Below are positions 57,894-64,000 of a stretch of 64,000 nt of DNA, in pieces. The DNA is from CAZYMF01 sp964648215 (GTDB taxonomy: Bacteria; Desulfobacterota; Binatia; HRBIN30; JACQVA1), in assembly GCA_964648215.1 (NCBI GenBank), contig CAZYMF010000005.1:1-64000 (forward strand), given 5' to 3'. Within the stretch, counting starts at the first letter, position 1. Each line of letters opens with the position of its first letter. The notes under the pieces were generated by a model. It searched no databases. It was not told the DNA's origin and saw only the letters and a list, made by a program, of their open reading frames with translations. A program made the translations under genes and the position numbers.

Positions 57894-60893
57894 GTGCCGA
57901 GCGGAGCCGCATATCGACGCTGGCTGCGAGGTGCAGCAAGCGTAACAATCGTGGTGGGGTGCGTAGTCCGCGTTGCCGCCGCCGTACCGCTGTCCGCGGC
58001 CGGAGATGCCGATTGCGACGGCGCGGTGACATTCGCCGATGTAGCGCACCTGCAGGCCGAGCTCGTCGACGGCGACGGCAATCTCGCCACGTCGGTCGAC
58101 GGGGGCTCCGTCTTCAGCTGCAGTGGGGCGGATGCCAACGGTGACGGCGTGGTCACGGCGGCCGACGTATCTGCCATGCTCGCTTTGATTCCGACGCCAC
58201 GCCAGTCCCCGACGCCCACCAGCGCTACGCCGGCGGCGACACCGACGCCGCCAGCAGGGCCGATCCTGACGTTCTTCGGCCTCGCCGCGGCTGATGGCTC
58301 GATCCTCACGCCGGTTGGCTCCGCCAACGGGATCCCCATCTACCAGCGCATCGTCGGGGTGGGATTCAAGCTGGTCGTGGAAGGGGCGCCCGGAAGCGAC
58401 GGCGCGGTGATTGGCACGAAGACCTCGAACTTCAAACCCGACGACCCCAGCGCGCGCCCGGATTTGCAGGTTCTGCTCTCGAGCCCGCTCGGCGATGGCA
58501 GCCCGGTGGTTTGCCAGGACGGCATCCCGGCGGAGCCGCCGACGTTCGGCCCCTCGCAGGAGATCGCCAATGCCTTGAACGACTTCGGCTGCCGATCGAC
58601 CGTCGTGGGCAACCCCAACGCTGCGTGCACGCTGAACCAGTTCGGCAACCCGTCCTTCCGTTCGTCGGATACACGGACGCAGTTCTGCGTGCTGGTGGCC
58701 ACGGAGCTGCAGTTTCCCGACGGCGATACCCTGGTGACCGCCCGCCTGCGGGATGCCGACGGAGAGGTCGGATCGACGGGCCAGATCATCGTCAGGATCG
58801 GCGACAATCCCTTGCCGACCAGCACGCCAACCATCCCGCCCCCGACGGCCACCCGCACCCACACCCGGACGCCGACACCGACGCGCAGCCCGTCTCCGGA
58901 GCCCACGTCGACCAGGGTGCCAACGGCGACGCGGACTCCATCGCCGACGAGAACCGCAACGCCGTCGGCGAGCCCGACCGCGACGCGCGCGGTGCCGACC
59001 GCGACACGAACCGCGACCTCGAGCCCGACGCGCACGCCGACGCGCACGGTCACGGTTACCGGAACCGTTCCGGCAACGCCGACGGCGACGACAACACGCA
59101 CCTTCTCCCCCACGATGACGGCCACGCCGAGCTCCACCCGGACGGCGACGCCGACCCGGACAGCGACGCCGACCCGGACGGCGACATCGACGGCCTCTCC
59201 CACCGGGACGCGACCGCCCACGGAAACACCGACCGCCACGCCTTCTCCCACACGGACATTCACCCGCAGCGCGACAGCCACGACGACCCGCACGCCGACG
59301 CGCACGGCTACGGCCACACGGACCGCGACGCCGACACGGACTCCTACTCCGACGCGGACGCCGACGCCTAGCCTGACCATCACCGGGACGCGACCGCCGA
59401 CCAGCACCGCGACGATCACGCCGACGGCAACGCCAACGCCGAGCACGACACCGACCAGTACCCCGAGCAGGACCGATACGAGGACGGCAACGCCAACCCA
59501 CACGGGAACACCTACGCGGACCAACACCCCGGTCCCTTCCGCGACATCGAGCCGTACGGCGACGGCAAGCTGGACACTCACGCCCACCCGGACCGGGACA
59601 CCGACGCGCACCCCCACCGGCACGTTGCCTCCCACCTCTACGCCGACGCGCACGGGGACACCGACCGAAACCCCGACGCCGACGCGCGTCCCGACCTATA
59701 CCCCAATGGCAACCGCCACGGGTACCGTCACGGCCACGCCGACAAAAACCCGGACCCCGACGCGCACCGCGACCTTCACCCGATCGCCGACGCCGACGCG
59801 GACGCGATTTCCCACCTACACGGCGACACCGACCCGGACGGCGACGCCCTCGGCGACGCCCAGCAAGACCCGCACGCCGACACGCACGCCGACGGCGACC
59901 ACCACGCCGAGCTCAACACCGACGTCGACCCCGACCGCCACCCCGACGAGGACGCCGACGCCGACCGTGACCAGGACACCGTCGCCGACGCAAACGCCGA
60001 CACGGACGGCGACGATCACCCCGTCACCGACGAACACGCTTTCGCCGACACCGACGCTGAGCCCGACGCCGAGCGCGACTCCCACGCCGACCCCAAGCTT
60101 GACCCCGACGCGGACGCCGACGGTGACGCGGACGCCGACGTTGACGCCGACCGTCACGGCGACTCGCACGCCGTCCTTCACGCGCACGCCGACGCGGACG
60201 GCGACACCGACAGCGACACCGACGATCACCAACACGCCCACCATCACCGCGACGCCGACGATCACCGGCACGCCGACCCCGACACCGTTTCCCGGCCCCT
60301 CCATCACTTTCTTCGGTGCCATCAATTCCGATGGCACGGTGCCGACGCCGACGGCGTACACCGCGGGGGGAATCCCAATCTACGAGCGGCCGCTCGGGTT
60401 CAACTTCACCATCGTCGCCGAAGGCAAGCCCGGAGGCAGTCGCCGGCCGGTGGGATCGCAGTCGTTCAACTGGGATCCCGCGGATCCCGCCGCGCGTCCG
60501 GACCTGCAGATGCTGGTAGCGCGGCCTCTCGGCGACGGCAGCACGACCGTGTGCGACAACACCTTCCCGATGATTGGCGGTGTGCCCGCCGTCGACCCGC
60601 CGGACTACTCGCTCACGCAGCCGATCTCCGACGCGATCAACGACCTCGGGTGCCGGTTCGTCAACGGCTCGGGGCTGACTCAGGGGCGCCCGTCCCCCGC
60701 CGACGCGTGCACAGTCGGCAGCGACGGCGACTTCCACTTCGTCGGCTCGGGAACGACAATGCAGTTCTGCGGTACCATGGGTCGGCTCTTCGACTTCCCC
60801 ATGGGCGACACGCTGGTCACGGTCAAGCTGCGCGACACCGGCAACAACTTGAGCAAGACCGCGCACATGATCGTGCGGGTAACGGCGCCCTAG
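57894..60893 (+). CDS. Large secreted dockerin-like / Thr-Pro-repeat protein with duplicated domain
   Basis: This 999-residue secreted protein (numbered from 57894) is in four parts. A signal peptide (RRWLRGAASVTIVVGCVVRVAAA) is followed by two Ca-binding dockerin-like loops (DADCDGAVTFADV and DANGDGVVTAADV). Next comes an unknown beta-rich domain of about 180 residues, then a Thr/Pro/Ala/Ser linker of about 490 residues, then a second copy of that unknown domain. Copies share ITFFG, GIPIY-R, ARPDLQ-L, PLGDGS-VC and GDTLVT-LRD. Start GTG 57894 is chosen for the signal peptide; GTG 57795 is the longer reading. The protein is presumably a surface or matrix protein; function is unknown. Confidence 0.75.
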   Translation: MPSGAAYRRWLRGAASVTIVVGCVVRVAAAVPLSAAGDADCDGAVTFADVAHLQAELVDGDGNLATSVDGGSVFSCSGADANGDGVVTAADVSAMLALIPTPRQSPTPTSATPAATPTPPAGPILTFFGLAAADGSILTPVGSANGIPIYQRIVGVGFKLVVEGAPGSDGAVIGTKTSNFKPDDPSARPDLQVLLSSPLGDGSPVVCQDGIPAEPPTFGPSQEIANALNDFGCRSTVVGNPNAACTLNQFGNPSFRSSDTRTQFCVLVATELQFPDGDTLVTARLRDADGEVGSTGQIIVRIGDNPLPTSTPTIPPPTATRTHTRTPTPTRSPSPEPTSTRVPTATRTPSPTRTATPSASPTATRAVPTATRTATSSPTRTPTRTVTVTGTVPATPTATTTRTFSPTMTATPSSTRTATPTRTATPTRTATSTASPTGTRPPTETPTATPSPTRTFTRSATATTTRTPTRTATATRTATPTRTPTPTRTPTPSLTITGTRPPTSTATITPTATPTPSTTPTSTPSRTDTRTATPTHTGTPTRTNTPVPSATSSRTATASWTLTPTRTGTPTRTPTGTLPPTSTPTRTGTPTETPTPTRVPTYTPMATATGTVTATPTKTRTPTRTATFTRSPTPTRTRFPTYTATPTRTATPSATPSKTRTPTRTPTATTTPSSTPTSTPTATPTRTPTPTVTRTPSPTQTPTRTATITPSPTNTLSPTPTLSPTPSATPTPTPSLTPTRTPTVTRTPTLTPTVTATRTPSFTRTPTRTATPTATPTITNTPTITATPTITGTPTPTPFPGPSITFFGAINSDGTVPTPTAYTAGGIPIYERPLGFNFTIVAEGKPGGSRRPVGSQSFNWDPADPAARPDLQMLVARPLGDGSTTVCDNTFPMIGGVPAVDPPDYSLTQPISDAINDLGCRFVNGSGLTQGRPSPADACTVGSDGDFHFVGSGTTMQFCGTMGRLFDFPMGDTLVTVKLRDTGNNLSKTAHMIVRVTAP
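58820..60290 (+). repeat. Degenerate Thr-Pro codon repeat encoding the linker
   Basis: About 1.47 kb is built from variants of ACGCCGACG, ACCCCGACG and CGGACG, giving (PT)n and TPTRTPT strings with a 4-8 residue period. The coding strand is very C-rich with few T bases, so stop codons are rare in every frame; several long apparent ORFs on both strands here are artefacts of this. Unit variety and lack of perfect copies argue against recent expansion. Confidence 0.9.
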
Positions 60894-60908
60894 CAGCAGA
60901 GCGCGGCG

Positions 60909-61229
60909 TTACTTCGGGGGCAGGGTGGGCGAGGGACGGGGAGTACCAGGCCCGGCTGGTTCGGACTGCAACTGCTGCGTGGTCTGGTCCCGGCGCAGCA
61001 GCTCGTTTTCTGCCGCCAACCGCTCCTCTTCCTTGGTGAGCTGTTGCACGCGCCCTTCGAGATCCCGCTTGGCCGCCTGCAGCGTCGCGACCTCGCTCTC
61101 AACGCCGCGCAGGCGCGTCTCGGCCTGCCGTAGTCGCTCGGCATGCCGTCCCCACAGAAAGTAGCCGCCGCCGACACCGGCCGCCGCCGCAAAGACGACG
61201 GCCAGCAGAGCTGCCAGCCAACGGCTCAC
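60909..61229 (-). CDS. Membrane-anchored coiled-coil protein, unknown function
   Basis: This 106-residue protein has an N-terminal transmembrane helix (WLAALLAVVFAAAAGVGGGYFLW) and a coiled coil of about 60 residues (LRQAETRLRGVESEVATLQ to LLRRDQTTQQL). A Pro-rich tail follows. It resembles small membrane-bound coiled-coil proteins often near division or envelope genes, but no family is recognised. It lies 15 bases downstream of the secreted protein's stop and is transcribed towards it. Confidence 0.6.
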   Translation of the reverse strand: MSRWLAALLAVVFAAAAGVGGGYFLWGRHAERLRQAETRLRGVESEVATLQAAKRDLEGRVQQLTKEEERLAAENELLRRDQTTQQLQSEPAGPGTPRPSPTLPPK

Positions 61230-61347
61230 GTGCCCCCTCTCGGCGACCCCGTCGGCCTGGCCATAGGAGTCCCCTTATACCCCAACCCGGACGCCGGCGC
61301 ACCTTTTCCGGCCATGATCCACCGTACGCGCGTGCCGCCGGGCGCAC

Positions 61348-61376
61348 GTTGACTGGACACTACGCGTCCGTTATAT
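61348..61376 (+). promoter_or_regulatory. Good sigma-70-like promoter upstream of the zinc-ribbon pair
   Basis: TTGACT (61348-61353) and TATATG (61371-61376) are separated by 17 bases, with five and four consensus matches. The expected start near 61383 gives a leader of about 126 bases before the ATG at 61509. The leader contains a terminator-like hairpin. Confidence 0.6.
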
Positions 61377-61416
61377 GAGAGGATCAAGTGAGAGAGAAAG
61401 GCCAAGCCCCGGGAAC

Positions 61417-61434
61417 AGACGCGGGCGTCTTTTT
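61417..61434 (+). terminator. Attenuator-like hairpin with T-tract in the leader
   Basis: AGACG and CGTCT form a five-base stem with loop CGGG, immediately followed by TTTT. It lies about 35 bases after the predicted promoter start and 75 bases before the ATG. It could end transcription early unless an anti-terminator structure forms. Confidence 0.5.
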
Positions 61435-61508
61435 CTCGGCCGGTGACGGGGCGCTCCCCGACCAGGCGACGAACGCGTTCACAAATTCTTTGACTAGGGA
61501 GAGCGACG

Positions 61509-61682
61509 ATGGCGGACAAGAGGGCGAAGACGGCGCAAAAGAATGCGGGGCAGGGCCAGAAAGCACATCCGTGTCCCAGCTGCGGCGCGGAGAGCAAGGT
61601 GACCTATTTCACCGGTTTCGGCCGCAAGGGGTTCTTTTGGACCTGCGAGAAGGACTGCGGCTATAGCGAACGCACCCGCTAA
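61509..61682 (+). CDS. Small single zinc-ribbon protein
   Basis: This 57-residue protein is below the length reported by most long-ORF scans. It has a basic N terminus (ADKRAKTAQKNAGQGQKAH) followed by CPSCGAE and, after about 25 residues, CEKDCGYSE, giving two cysteine pairs for one zinc. The intervening strand KVTYFTGFGRKGFFWT completes a zinc-ribbon. A GGGAGAG site precedes the ATG. It lies 17 bases upstream of a second zinc-ribbon gene in the same direction. Function unknown. Confidence 0.75.
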   Translation: MADKRAKTAQKNAGQGQKAHPCPSCGAESKVTYFTGFGRKGFFWTCEKDCGYSERTR

Positions 61683-61698
61683 CAGGAGAGACGTCTCC

Positions 61699-62073
61699 AT
61701 GGGTCGAACGGCGAAGAAGAGCAAGAGTAAGAGCAGCAGTAAGAGCAGCAGTAAGAAGGCTCACACCATCTTCGATGCGCACGAGCGAGGCGAGAGCACC
61801 GAGGAAGGCGATCTTCCCAAAGACGAGGCCGGTCGTCGAAAGATCAAGCGGCAGTACGAGAACCTGCTCGGCATCCGTGTCGAGAAGCTGAAGGGCCGCA
61901 TCCTCAATCGCGAGCGCATCAACAAGACGATCGAAGGCGTGTACTTCATCTGCGCCGAATGCAAGAAGGTCTGCCACAACATGGACGACGGGTTGGTGGA
62001 AGACCCCAACAACGCCTATAACCTCTGCGGCGCCTGCTCGAAGTCGGCCAAGCCCAAGGGGCGCGCCGCTTAG
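61699..62073 (+). CDS. Zinc-ribbon protein with Lys/Ser-rich N terminus
   Basis: This 124-residue protein starts with a low-complexity SKSKSSSKSSSKK stretch (residues 8-20). It continues with a helical central part (AGRRKIKRQYENLLGIRVEKLKGRIL) and ends in a CAECKKVCHN...CGACSKS zinc ribbon with four cysteines. AGGAGAGAC precedes the ATG. It forms a pair with the 57-residue ribbon protein upstream, and both are probably nucleic-acid-associated. I do not recognise a family. Confidence 0.7.
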   Translation: MGRTAKKSKSKSSSKSSSKKAHTIFDAHERGESTEEGDLPKDEAGRRKIKRQYENLLGIRVEKLKGRILNRERINKTIEGVYFICAECKKVCHNMDDGLVEDPNNAYNLCGACSKSAKPKGRAA

Positions 62074-62984
62074 GCGCCTCGGTGCAGCGCGTCGTCGAGC
62101 GCCGTGGGCCGCGGGCTCTCGACCAGTATCCGGCTCCCCGTCCTCGGGTGAGCGAAGCGGATCCGAGCCGCGTGCAGCATGAGCCGCTCGGCTTGGATCC
62201 CGCCGTACAGCGCGTCGCCGACGATCGGATGTCCGATCGACGCCAGGTGTACGCGAATCTGGTGGGTGACCCCCGTCCGAATCTCGATCGCGAGTAGGGT
62301 GAGCGATTGGGCACGCTCCTGGGGGTGGTAGCGCGTCAGCGCCGGCCGCGCCCGCCACGGCCCAGTCTGCTCGGCATGGGAGCAAACGCGCATGCGACCG
62401 CGGTGGCCTCGGTCGTGCGCGATCGGCGCGGCCACCTCCCCGGAGACGGCGACATCGCCGCCGACCACGGCCAGGTATTCCTTGACCACCGTGTGCGCGG
62501 AAAACTGGCGGCGTAGCTCGGCGTATGCGAACTCGCTGCGCGCCGCCACCAGCACGCCGGATGTTCCGGTGTCCAGGCGGTGCACCAGGCCGGCTTCGCC
62601 CGCCGCCGTCGCCAGCGCCGCCATCTCGGGAAAGTGCGCCACCAGAAAGTTGGCGACGGTGTCGCGTTCGTCCATGCGCAACGCGTGCGACGGCAGGCCG
62701 GGGGGTTTGTCGACGACGACGACGTCGTCATCGGCGTACAGAAACGCAATCGCCAGCTCGGTATTCGGCGCCAGCGACGTCGGGGCGAGCGCCTCGGCGG
62801 GGATCTCCAACACGTCGCCGCCACGCACCAGCGCGCCCTTCGGTTGCCGCCTGCCGTTCAGTCGGACCGCCCCCTTGGCGATGAGCTCCCGCACGCGGCG
62901 GCGCGAGGTTCCCGGCAGCTGCCGCGTGATGAAAACGTCGAGGCGCTGCGGCACGCTTGCCGAAGGTACCACCCAGGCGGGCAT
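62070..62984 (-). CDS. RluA-family pseudouridine synthase (RluD-like)
   Basis: This 304-residue rRNA-modifying enzyme has an N-terminal S4 RNA-binding domain (RLDVFITRQLPGTSRRRVRELIAKGAVRLNG, residues 14-44) and the catalytic domain with the aspartate at D138 in HRLDTGTSGVLV. The C-terminal GVTHQIRVHLASIGHPIVGDALYGG is the hallmark of the family. It would isomerise uridines of 23S rRNA. Its four-base 3' overlap with the zinc-ribbon gene is convergent. Confidence 0.92.
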   Translation of the reverse strand: MPAWVVPSASVPQRLDVFITRQLPGTSRRRVRELIAKGAVRLNGRRQPKGALVRGGDVLEIPAEALAPTSLAPNTELAIAFLYADDDVVVVDKPPGLPSHALRMDERDTVANFLVAHFPEMAALATAAGEAGLVHRLDTGTSGVLVAARSEFAYAELRRQFSAHTVVKEYLAVVGGDVAVSGEVAAPIAHDRGHRGRMRVCSHAEQTGPWRARPALTRYHPQERAQSLTLLAIEIRTGVTHQIRVHLASIGHPIVGDALYGGIQAERLMLHAARIRFAHPRTGSRILVESPRPTALDDALHRGA

Positions 62985-62991
62985 GGATGCC

Positions 62992-63183
62992 TCAGCTGTC
63001 GCTCATCGCGGTGCCCCCCCACTCGACCTGACCACGAAGGTCGGCGAACGGGTTGGCTCCGCGCTTGCGGGCGCGGTAGGGTTGGCGCGCGGGATCGAGC
63101 GTGCAGGAGGCGAACTCGAAGCTGTTCGACGGTACGCGGCCGCGTCGGACGATGGTGCCGAAAGAGCGCTTCAGTCCCGGCAT
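62992..63183 (-). CDS. Small protein of unknown function
   Basis: This 63-residue protein is Arg-rich and ends ADLRGQVEWGGTAMSDS. It lies seven bases upstream of the pseudouridine synthase and in the same direction. A perfect TATAAT at 63192-63197 lies eight bases before its ATG and TTGCTC 17 bases further upstream, so it is probably the first gene of a leaderless operon. No family is recognised. Confidence 0.5.
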   Translation of the reverse strand: MPGLKRSFGTIVRRGRVPSNSFEFASCTLDPARQPYRARKRGANPFADLRGQVEWGGTAMSDS

Positions 63184-63191
63184 GACCGCCG

Positions 63192-63220
63192 ATTATAAGA
63201 AGGACCAGGGAGATGAGCAA
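63192..63220 (-). promoter_or_regulatory. Leaderless-type promoter of the 63-residue gene, overlapping the divergent gene
   Basis: On the minus strand TTGCTC (63215-63220), 17 bases, then TATAAT (63192-63197) precede the ATG at 63183 by eight bases. On the plus strand the same site reads TATAAG (63194-63199), a possible -10 of the divergent aminotransferase gene, whose start (63220) is covered by this promoter. Confidence 0.55.
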
Positions 63221-64000
63221 TGCAATTCGAGCGATGGCGCAGGGAGTTCCTGAGCTGCGGGGAGACGATCAACTTCAACCACGCCGGCGTCTCATCGCTG
63301 CCGGCGCGCGTGGCCCAGGCGGTGACGCGTTTCGCCGAGCAGGCGACGGCGATCGACGGCGCCGTCCACCGGCAGTGGGTCGAGAGAATGGCAGCGGTGC
63401 GAGATTCGTTCGCGCGGTTGATCGGTGCCGCAGCGGCCGAGATCGCGTTCGTGAAGAACACGGCGGAAGGCTTGTCGTTGGTCGCCGGCGGCCTCGACTG
63501 GCAGCCGGGAGACAACGTCATCGCCGTCGACGGTGACTACCCCTCCAACGTCTATCCGTGGTTCGGCCTGCGGCGTTGGGGCGTCGAGACCCGAATGCTC
63601 ACCCCCGTGGCCGGTCGTTTCGCCGTCGATCAGTTGCGTGCGGCCTGCGACGCGCGGACGCGGGTGGTGGCGGTCAGCGCCGTCGACTGGCAGACCGGAT
63701 TCCGGTGCGACCTGCGGGCGCTCGGCGCCTTCTGTCGCGAGCGCGGCGTTCTCTTCTGCGTCGACGCCATTCAGGCCGTGGGCGCGTTGCAGATCGACGT
63801 GGAGCACGATCTGGTCGACTGTCTCGCTGCCGGTGGCCACAAATGGCTGCTGGCGCCGGAGGGGTGCGGCTGTCTGTTCGTCTCGTCGCGCGTCGTCGAG
63901 CGCCTGCAGCCGGTCCTGCTGGGCTGGAAGAGCGTGCGCGAGCCGGAAGCATTTCTCCCCTATCACTTCGAGCTCCGGCCCGATGCCAGTCGCTTCGAAC
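63220..64000 (+). CDS. Class V aminotransferase (partial, cut by window end)
   Basis: The 260 residues seen here belong to the class V PLP-dependent family (SufS/NifS/isopenicillin-N-epimerase-like group). It has INFNHAGVSSLPARV near the start, EIAFVKNTAEGLSLVA, the VSAVDWQTGFRCDL segment and the PLP-lysine region CLAAGGHKWLLAPEGCG with K208. An AGGGAG site lies seven bases before the ATG. The gene runs off the window at 64000, so roughly a third of it may be missing. Whether it is a cysteine desulfurase or an epimerase is not decided. Confidence 0.88.
   Translation, partial: MQFERWRREFLSCGETINFNHAGVSSLPARVAQAVTRFAEQATAIDGAVHRQWVERMAAVRDSFARLIGAAAAEIAFVKNTAEGLSLVAGGLDWQPGDNVIAVDGDYPSNVYPWFGLRRWGVETRMLTPVAGRFAVDQLRAACDARTRVVAVSAVDWQTGFRCDLRALGAFCRERGVLFCVDAIQAVGALQIDVEHDLVDCLAAGGHKWLLAPEGCGCLFVSSRVVERLQPVLLGWKSVREPEAFLPYHFELRPDASRFE

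Noticed and set aside
58820..60290. Possible CRISPR array
   Set aside because: Repeats are short, varied and code continuously in frame; there are no constant repeats with unique spacers of equal length, and no cas gene.
58340..60361. Two long minus-strand ORFs (437 and 181 residues) with Val/Gly repeats
   Set aside because: They are the reverse frame of the Thr/Pro repeat DNA, which has almost no stop codons on either strand. No signal or start supports them.
61388..61666. A 92-residue ORF in a different frame over the leader and zinc-ribbon gene
   Set aside because: It has a low-complexity, Asp/Glu/Gly-rich shadow sequence and conflicts with the zinc-ribbon frame, which has cysteine motifs and a ribosome-binding site.

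Overview
This is a gene-dense, GC-rich chromosomal window from a Gram-negative (diderm) bacterium. It carries an almost complete lipid A and Kdo assembly block, BamA, LolCD, Lgt, an MsbA flippase and LPS heptosyltransferases. LpxI is used instead of LpxH. A Gfo/Idh oxidoreductase sits between lpxI and lpxB, and there is a long Thr/Pro-repeat secreted protein. This combination is typical of lineages formerly grouped as Deltaproteobacteria, and metagenomic Binatota-like or Desulfobacterota-like relatives are the best guess. That placement is inference from gene order and protein style, with no phylogeny run. I saw no insertion sequence, prophage, CRISPR array or rRNA operon.

Layout. (1) 1-7.8 kb, metabolism: a SLOG-like nucleotide-binding protein, a monoheme beta-barrel protein, a CoA-ester lyase divergent from a long acyl-CoA dehydrogenase, a glutathione transferase, a zinc alcohol dehydrogenase and an enoyl-CoA hydratase, closed by a strong terminator. 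(2) 7.8-12.4 kb: tRNA-Gly, tRNA-Cys and tRNA-Leu among small unknown proteins, a PKD lipoprotein, a ribbon-helix-helix-like protein and an L,D-transpeptidase. (3) 12.5-28.5 kb, envelope operon in one direction: lysS-lolC-lolD-bamA-skp-fabZ-lpxA-lpxI-Gfo/Idh-lpxB-msbA-acyltransferase-waaA-lpxK-Trm112, mostly with overlapping or nearly touching genes. (4) 28.5-40 kb, LPS core region: two family-9 heptosyltransferases, a Kdo/InaA-type kinase, several GT2/GT4 glycosyltransferases, two methyltransferases, a DUF4254 protein and a heptose-phosphate kinase. (5) 40-49.4 kb: YicC, an FmdB zinc ribbon, a GMC oxidoreductase with a Tat-exported small subunit, a paired active/inactive M16 peptidase operon ending in a small ORF and an amidase, then a DUF3553 protein, an unknown protein and a minimal HExxH protein. 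(6) 49.5-55.4 kb: a two-gene NAD-dependent formate dehydrogenase, divergent from lgt and a TlpA thioredoxin. (7) 55.4-64 kb: an M61-like peptidase, a small XRE regulator, a phasin-like protein, a large secreted Thr/Pro-repeat protein with a duplicated domain, two small zinc-ribbon proteins, an RluA pseudouridine synthase and a partial class V aminotransferase.

How they work together. Regions 3 and 4 form one envelope programme: make lipid A (LpxA, LpxI, LpxB, LpxK), add Kdo (WaaA), flip it (MsbA), extend the core (heptosyltransferases and kinase), and install outer-membrane proteins and lipoproteins (BamA, Skp, LolCD, with Lgt elsewhere). The metabolic genes point to acyl-CoA and C1/C2 oxidation (acyl-CoA dehydrogenase, CoA lyase, enoyl-CoA hydratase, formate dehydrogenase).

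Main points to check: the secreted protein at 57.9-60.9 kb with a duplicated unknown domain; a possible ethylmalonyl-CoA-type pair at 1.9-4.8 kb; promoter-to-start spacings that suggest leaderless mRNAs at several loci; a back-to-back promoter at 63.2 kb; and an attenuator-like leader before the zinc-ribbon pair at 61.5 kb. I did not find one clearly demonstrable new multi-gene system. The strongest candidates are listed with tests.
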